This document shows positions 54,311-63,156 of a stretch of DNA of 64,000 nt, piece after piece; the first letter of the stretch is position 1; the number at the start of each line of letters is the position of its first letter. This stretch comes from Qipengyuania proteolytica. GTDB lineage: Bacteria; Pseudomonadota; Alphaproteobacteria; Sphingomonadales; Sphingomonadaceae. The notes below the pieces were generated by a model. That model saw only the letters and a list, made by a program, of their open reading frames with translations. It was not told where the DNA came from and ran no database searches. Both the position numbers and the translations under genes were made by a program. Location: contig NZ_JAIGNN010000002.1 of the NCBI RefSeq assembly GCF_019711565.1, positions 930,001 to 994,000 on the forward strand, written 5' to 3'.

Positions 54311-55105
54311 ATGGAACTTTGCGAAGGCATGGCGGCCGTCGTCACCGGCGGCGCATCGGGTCTCGGCAAGGCGAGCGCGCAGGCGTTGGCCGATCTCGGC
54401 CTGAAGGTGACAATCTTCGATATCGACGAGGAGGGCGGCAAGGCGCACGCCGCGGCCATCGGCGGCACCTTCGCACGGGTCGACATCACCGACGAGATGT
54501 CGGTGGTCGAAGGCTTCGACCGTGCCCGCGACGCGCACGGGCAGGAGCGCGTCACCGTCCACTGCGCGATGACCAGCCGCCGCGGCAAGACACTCGGCTG
54601 GGACAAGGAGACGGGCCGCTACAAGCGCCTCGCCACCGAGGACTATGCCTTCGGGGCGGAGGGCGTCCTCGTCTCCTCCTATCGCATCGCCAGCCACTCG
54701 GCGCTCGGCATGGCGAACAGCGAGCCGCTGAACGAGGACGGCGAGCGCGGCTGTATCACGCTAACCGCCAGCGTCGCTGCGCAGGACGGGCAGATTGGCC
54801 AGGTGATTTACGGCAGCTGCAAGGCGGGCGTGAACGGCCTCGTCCTGCCGATGGCGCGCGACCTGATGGACATCGGCATCCGCGTGAACTCGGTCATGCC
54901 GGGCATCTTCGCGACCCCGCTGATGCTGGGGATGAAGGACCGCAACCCGCAGATGTGGGACCAGCTCAATGCCAGCGTCCCCTTCCCCAAGCGGCTCGGC
55001 CATCCGGAGGAATTCGCCTCGCTGATCTGCGAGATCGCGCGCAACAGCTACATCAATGGCCACCAGTTCCGCCTCGACGGGGCGATCCGGATGCCGCCGA
55101 AATAG
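54311..55105 (+). CDS. Short-chain dehydrogenase/reductase (SDR)
   Basis: 264 residues from ATG 54311, with gggagag upstream; an earlier in-frame ATG at 54281 has none. The cofactor motif TGGASGLGKA and the acidic residue in FDIDEEG point to NAD+. The active site shows Ser in LTASVAAQDG and YGSCK (YxxxK). The usual NNAG strand is replaced by VHCAMTS. The protein resembles 3-hydroxyacyl-CoA dehydrogenase type II (HSD10-like) SDRs, for which a role in acyl-CoA or branched-chain metabolism is known. It is convergent with the alpha/beta hydrolase gene. Confidence 0.85.
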   Translation: MELCEGMAAVVTGGASGLGKASAQALADLGLKVTIFDIDEEGGKAHAAAIGGTFARVDITDEMSVVEGFDRARDAHGQERVTVHCAMTSRRGKTLGWDKETGRYKRLATEDYAFGAEGVLVSSYRIASHSALGMANSEPLNEDGERGCITLTASVAAQDGQIGQVIYGSCKAGVNGLVLPMARDLMDIGIRVNSVMPGIFATPLMLGMKDRNPQMWDQLNASVPFPKRLGHPEEFASLICEIARNSYINGHQFRLDGAIRMPPK

Positions 55106-55107
55106 GA

Positions 55108-56052
55108 TCACGCCAGCTTCGGCAGGCCCTCACGGATCGCGGCCACCAACTCGAGCGGGTGGTCGACGAGGATATGGTGGTGCGCGCCGGCGATTTGCGT
55201 GACGAAGCGGCAGTCCTCGACCCCGGCGACGAGCTGTTCGATGCGGCCTTCCGGAAACAGCTTGGAGTGCTCGCCATAGATGACCCCGACCGGGGTTTGC
55301 GGGCGGGCGTCGAATTCGCGGCGCTCGAACTTGGTCCAGAACTGCGGGTCGAAGCGCCAGGTCCAGCCGCCCGGATCGTCGTCGCTCTTGGGCAACTGGT
55401 GGAGTGCACCGCGGGCCATCCAGTCGATGATCTCGGGCAGGCCGGCGTCTTGTTCGGGAAGGAAGCGGAACCGCCGCAAGGCCTCGGCGAGCGAGGGATA
55501 GCGCGGGTTGCGGCTCCGCCCCTGCGCCAGTCGCGGCGGCGGCCCGCCCTCGGGCTGCGGCGGCGCCGAATCGACGAGGATGGCGCCCGCGATGGCATCG
55601 GGGTGGTACGCGCTCACAAAACGGGCCGGATAGCCGCCGAAGGAATGCGCGATCACCACCGGCGGGGCGCCCGATGCGGCGAGCCCCGCCGTCGTGATCG
55701 CCCCGAGGATTTCCGCCGCGAACAGCGGGATGTCGTAGGCCTCGCGCCAGTCCGACTTGCCCATACCCGACCACGAAATCGCCGCGCAGCGATAGTCACC
55801 GGCGAAGTGCGGTGCGAGGAAGCTCCACCAGTCGGCATGCGCCGCATTGCCATGGAGGAACAGCAGGCCGGGCTTGCCGACCTCACCCCACGTCAGCAGC
55901 TCGATGCTTGCTCCCTCGACGGTGAAGAAGCTGCGCTCGGGCGCCTGCGCGATAGCCGCCAGGAACCATGGCTCCGCCGGCGGCCTTGCACCACCGAAGC
56001 GCCCCAGCAAGGTGCCGTCGAAATCCGGGCCCGGTGATGCGATAGTGCTCAA
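55108..56052 (-). CDS. Alpha/beta-hydrolase fold protein
   Basis: 314 residues. The oxyanion strand LLFLHGNAAHADWW, the nucleophile elbow VIAHSFGGYPAR (Ser) and a C-terminal His in AGAHHHILVDHP are clear; the acid is probably in the GVIYGEHS region. No signal peptide is present. The N-terminal 30 residues are Gly/Pro-rich and probably flexible. The substrate is unknown; epoxide hydrolase, lactonase or esterase roles are all possible. It stops three bases from the SDR stop. Confidence 0.85.
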   Translation of the reverse strand: MSTIASPGPDFDGTLLGRFGGARPPAEPWFLAAIAQAPERSFFTVEGASIELLTWGEVGKPGLLFLHGNAAHADWWSFLAPHFAGDYRCAAISWSGMGKSDWREAYDIPLFAAEILGAITTAGLAASGAPPVVIAHSFGGYPARFVSAYHPDAIAGAILVDSAPPQPEGGPPPRLAQGRSRNPRYPSLAEALRRFRFLPEQDAGLPEIIDWMARGALHQLPKSDDDPGGWTWRFDPQFWTKFERREFDARPQTPVGVIYGEHSKLFPEGRIEQLVAGVEDCRFVTQIAGAHHHILVDHPLELVAAIREGLPKLA

Positions 56053-56128
56053 GCTGTCCCCAAACCCGGTTGCATTCTGCTACCATTGGCGAGGGACAGG
56101 CGCTTTGCAAGCGTATCTGCGGAGAAGC

Positions 56129-56202
56129 TGGAGCGGGTGAAGGGAATCGAACCCTCGTCGTCAGCTTGGGAAGCTGCTGCTCTACCATTGAGCTACACCC
56201 GC
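56129..56202 (-). tRNA. tRNA-Gly (anticodon CCC)
   Basis: 74 bases including an encoded CCA end. The acceptor stem GCGGGTG/CACCCGC, D arm GCTC-AATGGTA-GAGC, anticodon loop TTCCCAA (CCC) and T arm GAGGG-TTCGATT-CCCTT all pair well. The outermost anticodon-stem pair is G-A. It reads GGG codons. Confidence 0.95.
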
Positions 56203-56333
56203 GCGAGGAAGCGGGCGCTTGCCACGGTTGGCGCGCGGCGGTCAATACATTCCGGCGACGGCGCAATCGACAGGAGAGGAAAAGCCTCGCCCCGAGGCTT
56301 CCCCTTGCCCGCCAGCGCGATAGAACGGGCGCC

Positions 56334-57407
56334 ATGGCGACCAAGCGCGAATGGGTGAACTGGGCGATCGGGCGGATCGAAGCGGACTTCACCCGCTCGG
56401 CCGATACGCATCTCATGCCCCTGCCCGTCCCCGCGCTGCCCGACATCGCGATCTACCTGAAGGACGAATCGAGCCACCCCACCGGCAGCCTCAAGCACCG
56501 CCTCGCGCGCTCGCTGTTCCTCTATGGCCTGTGCAACGGCTGGATCTGCGAAGGCACGCCGATCATCGAGGCCTCTAGCGGGTCGACCGCTGTGTCCGAG
56601 GCCTATTTCGCGCGCATGCTCGGCCTGCGCTTCATCGCCGTGGTCCCGAAATCGACCGCGCAGGCCAAGGTCGACGCCATCGCCTTCCACGGCGGCGAGT
56701 GCCACTTCGTCGACACCCCGGCCGAGATGTACGAGGCCGCGCAATCGCTCGCCGACGATCTCGGTGGCCATTACGTCGACCAGTTCACCTTTGCCGAACG
56801 CGCGACCGACTGGCGGGCGAACAACAATATCGCCGAATCGATCTTCGCCCAGATGGCGCGCGAACCGCACCCGGTGCCCAAGTGGATCGTCTGCGGCGCG
56901 GGCACGGGCGGGACCTCCGCCACCATCGGCCGCTTCGCGCGCTACAACCGCCACGACACAAGGATTTGCGTGGCCGATCCGGAAGGCTCGGTCTTCCACC
57001 GCCACTGGGCCGACCGCTCGATCAGCCGGGTCGAGCATTCCGCGGGCTGCATTGAGGGTATCGGCCGCCAACGGGTCGAGCCGAGCTTCCTGCCCGACGT
57101 GGTCGACCGGATGGAGGCGGTACCCGACGCCTGCTCCATCGCCGCAGCGCACGAGGTGAGCGAACGCCTGGGAAGGCGCTGCGGCGGGTCGACCGGCACC
57201 AATGTCTGGGCTTGCGCCAAGATCGCAGCCGACATGGCGGAGCGCGGGCTTAAGGGCTCGATCGTCTCCATCCTGTGCGACGACGGCGCGCGCTATGCCG
57301 ACACGATCTTCGACGAGGGCTGGCTGGCGCAGAAGGGCTTCGACGTGACGCCGCAGCGCAAGAAGATCGCGCATTTCTTCGAAACCGGCACCTTCGCCGC
57401 CGGATAG
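56334..57407 (+). CDS. PLP-dependent cysteine synthase/L-cysteine desulfhydrase (Cds1-like)
   Basis: 357 residues from ATG 56334; the frame is open farther upstream across the tRNA, which is not coding. This is a fold-type II PLP enzyme. The Schiff-base Lys54 is in SHPTGSLKHRLARSL, the phosphate-binding Ser/Gly loop is EASSGSTAVSE and a GTGGTSATIG loop follows. It resembles mycobacterial Cds1 L-cysteine desulfhydrase more than CysK or CysM; either cysteine breakdown or synthesis is possible. The DUF819 gene follows after 26 bases with its own good ribosome site. Confidence 0.83.
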   Translation: MATKREWVNWAIGRIEADFTRSADTHLMPLPVPALPDIAIYLKDESSHPTGSLKHRLARSLFLYGLCNGWICEGTPIIEASSGSTAVSEAYFARMLGLRFIAVVPKSTAQAKVDAIAFHGGECHFVDTPAEMYEAAQSLADDLGGHYVDQFTFAERATDWRANNNIAESIFAQMAREPHPVPKWIVCGAGTGGTSATIGRFARYNRHDTRICVADPEGSVFHRHWADRSISRVEHSAGCIEGIGRQRVEPSFLPDVVDRMEAVPDACSIAAAHEVSERLGRRCGGSTGTNVWACAKIAADMAERGLKGSIVSILCDDGARYADTIFDEGWLAQKGFDVTPQRKKIAHFFETGTFAAG

Positions 57408-57433
57408 CCTGCCGCCCCCGAGGAGAGCATTAC

Positions 57434-58648
57434 GTGATTACCGACGACCGGATCATCCTGGGCTTGCTGGGCCTCGTCCTGGCATTCGTCTTCGCCACGC
57501 GCGACAGGCCCGGCTGGCAGAAATTCTACACCTTCGTGCCGATCATCCTCGTCTGCTACCTCGTCCCGTCGCTCATGGTCACCTTCGGCCTGATCGACGT
57601 CACCGAGAGCAATCTGTGGACCGTGGCCAAGGACTTCTTCCTGCCCGCCGCGCTGTTCCTGATGACGCTGAGCATCGACCTCAAGGGCATCCTCGGCCTC
57701 GGCAGCAAGGCGATCATCATGTTCCTGACCGCCACGCTCGGCATCGTGCTTGGCGGCCCGGTCGCACTGTTCATCGTCGCGCAGTTCGACCCTTCGATCA
57801 TCGGTGCGGGAGACGACGCCGCCTGGCGCGGCCTTGCGACGCTGGCCGGCAGCTGGATAGGCGGCGGCGCCAACCAGACCGCCATGCTGGAAGTCTACGG
57901 TTACAATATCGAACGCTACTCGGCGCTCATCGCGGTCGACATCATCGTCGCCAATATCTGGATGGTGTTCCTGCTCTACGGCGCCGGCGCGAGCGACAAG
58001 GTCGACCGCTGGCTGGGCGCGGACAGCAGCGCGATCGACGCGCTGCGCGACAAGATGGCCGATTACACCAGTTCGGTGGAACGGGTGGCCAAGGCCAACG
58101 ACTATGTCCTGCTGTTCGGCGTGACCCTGGCCGTCGTCGGCCTGTGCCACCTCGTCGGCAATGCGCTGGGCGGCTTCTTCGCCGATTTGCAGGGCGAGGA
58201 TGCGACTCTGGCCAGCGGGTTCTTCTGGGTCGTGGTCATTGCGACCACGTTCGGCCTTGCCGCCAGCTTTACCCGCGCCCGCGAACTCGAAGGCGTCGGC
58301 GCGAGCAAGTTCGGCACGCTGTTCATCTTCCTGCTCGTTGCAGTCATCGGTACGAAGATGGACGTGACCCAGTTGGGCGAAGCGCCCGGTTTCATGGCCG
58401 TCGGTCTAATCTGGATGCTGTTTCATGCCATCCTGCTGCTGGCGGTGGCCAAGCTGATCAGGGCGCCGTTCTTTTTCGTGGCAGTCGGCAGCAAGGCGAA
58501 CGTGGGCGGCGCGGCGTCGGCGCCGGTGGTGGCAGCGGCGTTCCACCCGGCGCTCGCGCCGGTGGGTGTGCTGCTCGCCGTTCTGGGCTATGCCCTGGGT
58601 ACATACGGCGCGATCCTGTGCGCACAGATGATGGCAGCGGTCGGCTAG
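57434..58648 (+). CDS. DUF819 polytopic membrane protein
   Basis: 404 residues from GTG 57434, which has gaggagag seven bases upstream. About ten membrane segments are present. DUF819 markers include SWIGGGANQTAM and, near the end, VAVGSKANVGGAASAPVVAAAF, two similar re-entrant-type motifs that suggest an internally repeated transporter fold. The substrate is unknown; linkage to the Cds1-like gene hints at an amino acid or sulphur compound, which is inference. Confidence 0.85.
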   Translation: MITDDRIILGLLGLVLAFVFATRDRPGWQKFYTFVPIILVCYLVPSLMVTFGLIDVTESNLWTVAKDFFLPAALFLMTLSIDLKGILGLGSKAIIMFLTATLGIVLGGPVALFIVAQFDPSIIGAGDDAAWRGLATLAGSWIGGGANQTAMLEVYGYNIERYSALIAVDIIVANIWMVFLLYGAGASDKVDRWLGADSSAIDALRDKMADYTSSVERVAKANDYVLLFGVTLAVVGLCHLVGNALGGFFADLQGEDATLASGFFWVVVIATTFGLAASFTRARELEGVGASKFGTLFIFLLVAVIGTKMDVTQLGEAPGFMAVGLIWMLFHAILLLAVAKLIRAPFFFVAVGSKANVGGAASAPVVAAAFHPALAPVGVLLAVLGYALGTYGAILCAQMMAAVG

Positions 58649-58698
58649 GCGCAATCGGGGCCGGTTTCATTTGATACCGGTTGATTTCGGAGCCTCCG

Positions 58699-58719
58699 CT
58701 TGCCAAGGCTGTTGGCAAG
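58699..58719. promoter_or_regulatory. Perfect inverted repeat in front of mmsA
   Basis: CTTGCCAA/TTGGCAAG is an 8-base perfect dyad around GGCTG, 19 bases before the mmsA start and directly before its ribosome site. No T-run follows, so it is more likely an operator or mRNA hairpin than a terminator. Confidence 0.45.
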
Positions 58720-58737
58720 AAAAGAGAGGATTTTCCC

Positions 58738-60231
58738 ATGCGTCAGGTTGACCATTTCATCGTCGGCACGAGCCCGACGCCCACCCGCAAGCACAAGATC
58801 TGGAACCCCTCGACCGGCGAAGTCCAGGCCGAGGTCGCGCTGGGCGATGCGGCGCTTCTGCAGCAGGCGGTCGATGCGGCGAAGAAGGTTCAGCCCGAAT
58901 GGGCGGCGACCAACCCGCAGCGACGCGCCCGCGTGATGTTCGAATTCAAGCGGCTGGTCGAAGCGCACAAGCAGGAGCTCGCCGAACTGCTGTCGAGCGA
59001 ACACGGCAAGGTCGTGGAAGACGCGCATGGCGACGTGCAGCGCGGGCTGGAGGTAATCGAGTTCGCCTGCGGCATTCCGCAGGCGCTGAAGGGTGAATAT
59101 ACCCAAGGCGCGGGTCCCGGCATCGACGTGTATTCGATGCGCCAGCCGCTCGGCATCGGGGCGGGCATCACGCCGTTCAACTTCCCGGCGATGATCCCGA
59201 TGTGGATGTTCGGCATGGCGATCGCGGCGGGCAACGCCTTCATCCTCAAGCCCTCCGAACGCGATCCGAGCGTGCCGGTGCGCCTTGCGGAGCTTTTCCT
59301 CGAAGCGGGCGCACCCGAAGGGCTGCTGCAGGTCGTCCACGGCGACAAGGAAATGGTCGATGCGATCCTCGACCACCCCGACATTCCCGCGATCAGCTTC
59401 GTCGGTTCCTCCGACATCGCGCACTATATCTATTCGCGTGGGAGCGCGAATGCGAAGCGCGTGCAGGCCTTTGGCGGCGCGAAGAACCACGGCATCGTGA
59501 TGCCCGACGCCGATCTCGACCAAGTGGTGAACGACCTTGCCGGGGCCGCCTTCGGCTCGGCGGGCGAGCGCTGCATGGCGCTGCCCGTCGTGGTGCCGGT
59601 GGGCGAGGATACGGCCGACAAGCTGCGCGAAAAGCTCATCCCTGCGATCAACGCGCTGCGCGTCGGCGTCTCGAACGACCCCGATGCGCATTACGGCCCG
59701 GTCGTCACGCCCGAACACAAGGCGCGCGTCGAAGGCTGGATCGACACCGCCGAGAAGGAAGGCGCGGAGGTCGTGATCGATGGCCGCGGGTTCAGCCTGC
59801 AGGGCCACGAGGACGGCTTCTTCGTCGGCCCGACCCTGCTCGACCGGGTCACCACCGACATGGAAAGCTACAAGGAAGAGATCTTCGGCCCGGTGCTCCA
59901 AATCGTGCGCGCGAAGGATTTCGAGGATGCGGTCCGCCTGCCGAGCGAGCACCAGTACGGCAACGGCGTCGCCATCTTCACCCGCAACGGCCACGCCGCG
60001 CGCGAGTTCGCGAGCCGCGTCAACGTCGGCATGGTCGGCATCAACGTGCCGATCCCAGTACCCGTCAGCTATCACAGCTTCGGCGGCTGGAAGCGCTCGG
60101 GCTTCGGCGACATCGACCAGTACGGTATGGAAGGCCTCAAGTTCTGGACGAAGGCCAAGAAGGTTACCCAGCGCTGGCCCGACGGCGGCGGCGACGGGTC
60201 GAACGCCTTCGTCATCCCGACGATGGGATAG
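58738..60231 (+). CDS. mmsA: CoA-acylating methylmalonate-semialdehyde dehydrogenase
   Basis: 497 residues from ATG 58738, with aaagagagg upstream. This is an aldehyde dehydrogenase with catalytic C279 (SAGERCMALP). The position that is a general-base Glu in most ALDHs is N250 (GGAKNHGIVMPDA), as expected for the CoA-acylating MmsA group. It converts methylmalonate semialdehyde to propionyl-CoA in valine breakdown. Two further genes of that pathway, an acyl-CoA dehydrogenase and a 3-hydroxyisobutyryl-CoA hydrolase, follow on the same strand. Confidence 0.95.
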   Translation: MRQVDHFIVGTSPTPTRKHKIWNPSTGEVQAEVALGDAALLQQAVDAAKKVQPEWAATNPQRRARVMFEFKRLVEAHKQELAELLSSEHGKVVEDAHGDVQRGLEVIEFACGIPQALKGEYTQGAGPGIDVYSMRQPLGIGAGITPFNFPAMIPMWMFGMAIAAGNAFILKPSERDPSVPVRLAELFLEAGAPEGLLQVVHGDKEMVDAILDHPDIPAISFVGSSDIAHYIYSRGSANAKRVQAFGGAKNHGIVMPDADLDQVVNDLAGAAFGSAGERCMALPVVVPVGEDTADKLREKLIPAINALRVGVSNDPDAHYGPVVTPEHKARVEGWIDTAEKEGAEVVIDGRGFSLQGHEDGFFVGPTLLDRVTTDMESYKEEIFGPVLQIVRAKDFEDAVRLPSEHQYGNGVAIFTRNGHAAREFASRVNVGMVGINVPIPVPVSYHSFGGWKRSGFGDIDQYGMEGLKFWTKAKKVTQRWPDGGGDGSNAFVIPTMG

Positions 60232-60259
60232 GATGGAATTGCGAAGCGTTTGGGGGCGT

Positions 60260-60787
60260 ATGAGAAACACATCGCTCCCCCGCTTCGCTCTCCTGACCCT
60301 GCCCGTGCTGCTCGCCGCCTGCGGGTCCGCCTCCGATCGCGCGAGCGAGGAGGTCGCCAGCCGGCTGCCGGACCAGGCGCCGCTCGAGGCCGACGAATTG
60401 CCCGCCCCCACTCCGGCGGGCGAAGGGCAGCCGTCCCTCGCCAGCACCATGCCGGCGGCCTTGCACGGGGCCTGGCGGCAGGACGACCTTGGCCGGCCTC
60501 CGACCGCGGAAGATTGCAACCAGACCTCATCGACCAACCGGAATTTCGGCAAGGTTCTGACCGTGCGCGAGACCGGTTACAGCAATTTCGAAACCGGCGG
60601 CCGCATTATGGAGGTGCATGCACGTACCGACGACATGATCGACGCCACCTTCGACACGACCTATGCCGATACGCCCACCAGCGAACGCCGCGACTTTGCC
60701 TTGCAAGCCGACGGCACGCTTGCGGTCAACGCCGATGATGGCGATGGTGCGATGAACGTGACCCAATACCGCCGCTGCCCGGAGTAG
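60260..60787 (+). CDS. Small lipoprotein, unknown (first of a pair)
   Basis: 175 residues from ATG 60260, with gggggc upstream. A lipoprotein signal ends in LLAACGS (lipobox). The mature part has a Glu/Pro-rich linker, then a domain beginning LHGAWRQDDLGRPPTAEDCN. The next gene encodes a domain with the same GxW...DC pattern, so the two look like diverged copies. No family recognised. It lies in the mmsA-to-acyl-CoA dehydrogenase interval. Confidence 0.75.
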   Translation: MRNTSLPRFALLTLPVLLAACGSASDRASEEVASRLPDQAPLEADELPAPTPAGEGQPSLASTMPAALHGAWRQDDLGRPPTAEDCNQTSSTNRNFGKVLTVRETGYSNFETGGRIMEVHARTDDMIDATFDTTYADTPTSERRDFALQADGTLAVNADDGDGAMNVTQYRRCPE

Positions 60788-60791
60788 ACCC

Positions 60792-61286
60792 ATGCGCAAT
60801 ATGATAACCGCGACCGCCGTACTGTTCCTGCTTTCGGCCTGCGCCGAGCCGATCGACCGCTCGGCCACCAATGAGGAGGAAATCCTCCCCGTCGAGCCCG
60901 ATGCCGGCATCGGCGATGGTGCGGAACCCCTGCCCGCTGCGGTGCTGGCGATCCCCGAGGAAATGCAGGGCCGCTGGGGCCTGGTGCCCGCAGATTGCAC
61001 CTCGACCCGCGGCGACGCCAAGGGGTTGATCGAAATCACGGGCGAGGCGATCCGGTTCTACGAAGCGACCGGCACGCTCGACACGCTGGCCGAGGGCGAG
61101 CGCGATCCCGGCACCTTCCGCGCCACCTATGCCTTCACCGGCGAAGGGCAGGAATGGCGCCGCGACATGCAGCTCGCCGTCTCCGATGACGGCAGCGCGC
61201 TGACGCGGACCGAATATGGCGAGGATGCCCTGGCCGAACCGCTGGTCTATACCAAGTGTGGAATGGAGGATGCCGACGATGCGTAA
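60792..61286 (+). CDS. Small lipoprotein, unknown (second of a pair)
   Basis: 164 residues. A lipoprotein signal ends in FLLSACAE. The mature domain includes EEMQGRWGLVPADCTSTRGDA, similar to the matching part of the preceding lipoprotein, and ends with a Cys (YTKCGMEDADDA) that may pair with it. Starts four bases after the previous stop; its end overlaps the I78 gene by eight bases. Function unknown. Confidence 0.75.
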   Translation: MRNMITATAVLFLLSACAEPIDRSATNEEEILPVEPDAGIGDGAEPLPAAVLAIPEEMQGRWGLVPADCTSTRGDAKGLIEITGEAIRFYEATGTLDTLAEGERDPGTFRATYAFTGEGQEWRRDMQLAVSDDGSALTRTEYGEDALAEPLVYTKCGMEDADDA

Positions 61287-61575
61287 GATACTGACGATTG
61301 CGGCGGCACTGCCGCTTGCCGCCTGCGCCACCACCTATGGAGCCGACGAGGTTGCCGAGGCTCCCTCGGGCGGCCTGTGCGATGCCGCCGCAGCGCAGGG
61401 CCATATCGGCCACGACGCGACCGCGGCGATGGGCGCCGCCATCCTCAAGGACAGCGGAGCCGCAACGCTGCGCTGGGGTCCGCCCAACTCGGCCTGGACG
61501 ATGGATTACCGGCAGGACCGCGTGAACGTGCGCTATGACGAGGCGATGAAGATCACCGAAGTCACCTGCGGATGA
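61279..61575 (+). CDS. I78-family peptidase inhibitor-like lipoprotein
   Basis: 98 residues from ATG 61279, overlapping the previous stop by eight bases. The signal ends in LPLAACAT (lipobox). The mature domain matches Inhibitor_I78: a conserved CDAAAAQGHIG helix, LRWGPPNSAWTMDYRQDRVN and the closing ITEVTCG with a Cys. These small proteins inhibit serine peptidases; here it would sit at the periplasmic face. The RidA gene follows with an ATGA overlap. Confidence 0.85.
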   Translation: MRKILTIAAALPLAACATTYGADEVAEAPSGGLCDAAAAQGHIGHDATAAMGAAILKDSGAATLRWGPPNSAWTMDYRQDRVNVRYDEAMKITEVTCG

Positions 61576-61961
61576 GCGAGCGCCGCCGTGCCTTCACCGG
61601 CTCGCCCTACGAGGCGCAATTCGGCTTCGCGCGCGCGGTGCGCGAGGGCAACCGGATCATCGTCGCCGGCACGGGCCCGGTGGAGGACGACGCCAGTTCG
61701 ACGCAAGGCGGCGCGGCCGAGCAGGCGGCACGCTGCTGCACGCTGATCCTGCGGGCGATCGAAGAACTGGGTGGCGCGGCCAGCGACGTCGTGCGCACCC
61801 GCATGTTCCTGACCGATCCGGCGGACCAGGACGCATTGGGCGAGGTGCACGCCCGCTTCTTCGGCGACGCGAGCCCCGCCGCAACAATGGTAGGCGCGGC
61901 ATGGCTCTGCCGACCGGAATGGAAAGTCGAAATCGAGGCCGAGGCAATCGTTCGCGGCTGA
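61572..61961 (+). CDS. RidA (YjgF/UK114)-family protein
   Basis: 129 residues, usual for the family. SPYEAQFGFARAVREGNRIIVAGTGP at the start and VRTRMFLTD with EAEAIV at the end are typical. The Arg used by RidA enzymes to hydrolyse 2-imino acids appears in DVVRTRMFL. Members deaminate reactive enamine/imine intermediates or are uncharacterised. It overlaps the I78 gene start-stop. Confidence 0.85.
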   Translation: MSERRRAFTGSPYEAQFGFARAVREGNRIIVAGTGPVEDDASSTQGGAAEQAARCCTLILRAIEELGGAASDVVRTRMFLTDPADQDALGEVHARFFGDASPAATMVGAAWLCRPEWKVEIEAEAIVRG

Positions 61962-62010
61962 CCTCCCCACCCTCTTCCCTAGCGTCACCAGCGGCGCTAG
62001 AGCCCGCGCC

Positions 62011-63156
62011 ATGACCGGACAATTCCAGCTTACCGAAGAGCAGCTCGCGATCCAGGAAATGGCGCAGCGCTTCACTGCCGACGCCATCACCCCGCACGCC
62101 GCCGAGTGGGACGAGAAGAGCCACTTCCCGCGCGACGTGATCAAGCAGAGCGCCGAGCTCGGCTTCGGGGCGATCTACGTCTCCGAAGAAAGCGGCGGGA
62201 TCGGCCTCGGCCGGCTCGAGGCCGCGCTGATCATGGAAGCGATGGCCTATGGTTGCCCTGCGACCAGCGCCTATATCTCGATCCACAACATGGCCGCCTG
62301 GATGATCGACCAGTTCGGCGGCGCCGAGGTTAAGGCGAAATATCTGCCCGACCTCGTGACGATGGAGAAGATCGCCAGCTATGCGCTGACCGAGCCGGGC
62401 AGCGGTTCGGACGCGGCGGGCCTCAAGACCAATGCGGTGCTGGACGGCGATCATTACGTGCTCAACGGCACCAAGCAATTCATCTCGGGCGGCGGCTTCA
62501 ACGACGTCTATGTCACCATGGTCCGCACCGGCGAACACAAGACCAAGGGCATCACCTGCCTCGTGATCGACAAAGACACGCCTGGCGTCTCCTTCGGCAA
62601 GCCGGAGAAGAAGCTCGGCTGGAACGCCTCGCCCACCGCGCAGGTGATCTTCGAGGATGCCCGCGTGCCGGTGGCCAATCGGGTCGGCGACGAGGGCGAA
62701 GGCTTTCGCTTTGCCATGATGGGCCTTGACGGCGGCCGCCTCAATATCGGTGCCTGCTCGCTTGGCGGGGCGCAGCGCTGCCTCGACGAGGCCATCGCCT
62801 ATACCAAGGACCGCAAGCAGTTCGACACGCCCATCGCTGACTTCCAGAACACGCAGTTCATGCTCGCCGACATGGCGACCGAGCTGGAGGCCGCGCGCGC
62901 GCTGCTCTACCTCGCGGCGGCCAAGGTCACCGACAACGCGCCCGACAAGAGCCGCTTCTCCGCCATGGCCAAGCGCCTCGCGACCGACAGCGGCAGCAAG
63001 ATCGTGAACGACGCGCTCCAGCTGTTCGGCGGATACGGCTACCTGCGCGAATACCCGATCGAACGCTTCTGGCGCGACCTGCGCGTGCATTCGATCCTCG
63101 AAGGCACCAACCAGGTCATGCGCATGATCGTGGGCCGGGACCTGCTGCGGCAGTGA
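62011..63156 (+). CDS. Acyl-CoA dehydrogenase (probably isobutyryl-CoA dehydrogenase)
   Basis: 381 residues, full-length for the family. YALTEPGSGSDAAGLKT, the FAD-contact region ISGGGFNDVYVTMV and the C-terminal QLFGGYGYLREYPIERFWRD are standard; the catalytic Glu is about E364 in SILEGTNQ. It oxidises an acyl-CoA and passes electrons to ETF. The flanking mmsA and 3-hydroxyisobutyryl-CoA hydrolase genes favour isobutyryl-CoA (valine pathway), though short-chain straight acyl-CoA is possible. Overlaps the next gene (GTGA). Confidence 0.9.
   Translation: MTGQFQLTEEQLAIQEMAQRFTADAITPHAAEWDEKSHFPRDVIKQSAELGFGAIYVSEESGGIGLGRLEAALIMEAMAYGCPATSAYISIHNMAAWMIDQFGGAEVKAKYLPDLVTMEKIASYALTEPGSGSDAAGLKTNAVLDGDHYVLNGTKQFISGGGFNDVYVTMVRTGEHKTKGITCLVIDKDTPGVSFGKPEKKLGWNASPTAQVIFEDARVPVANRVGDEGEGFRFAMMGLDGGRLNIGACSLGGAQRCLDEAIAYTKDRKQFDTPIADFQNTQFMLADMATELEAARALLYLAAAKVTDNAPDKSRFSAMAKRLATDSGSKIVNDALQLFGGYGYLREYPIERFWRDLRVHSILEGTNQVMRMIVGRDLLRQ

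Noticed and set aside
56070-56333. Upstream extension of the Cds1-like frame
   Set aside because: It crosses the tRNA-Gly gene and has no homology-like sequence; ATG 56334 fits the family start.
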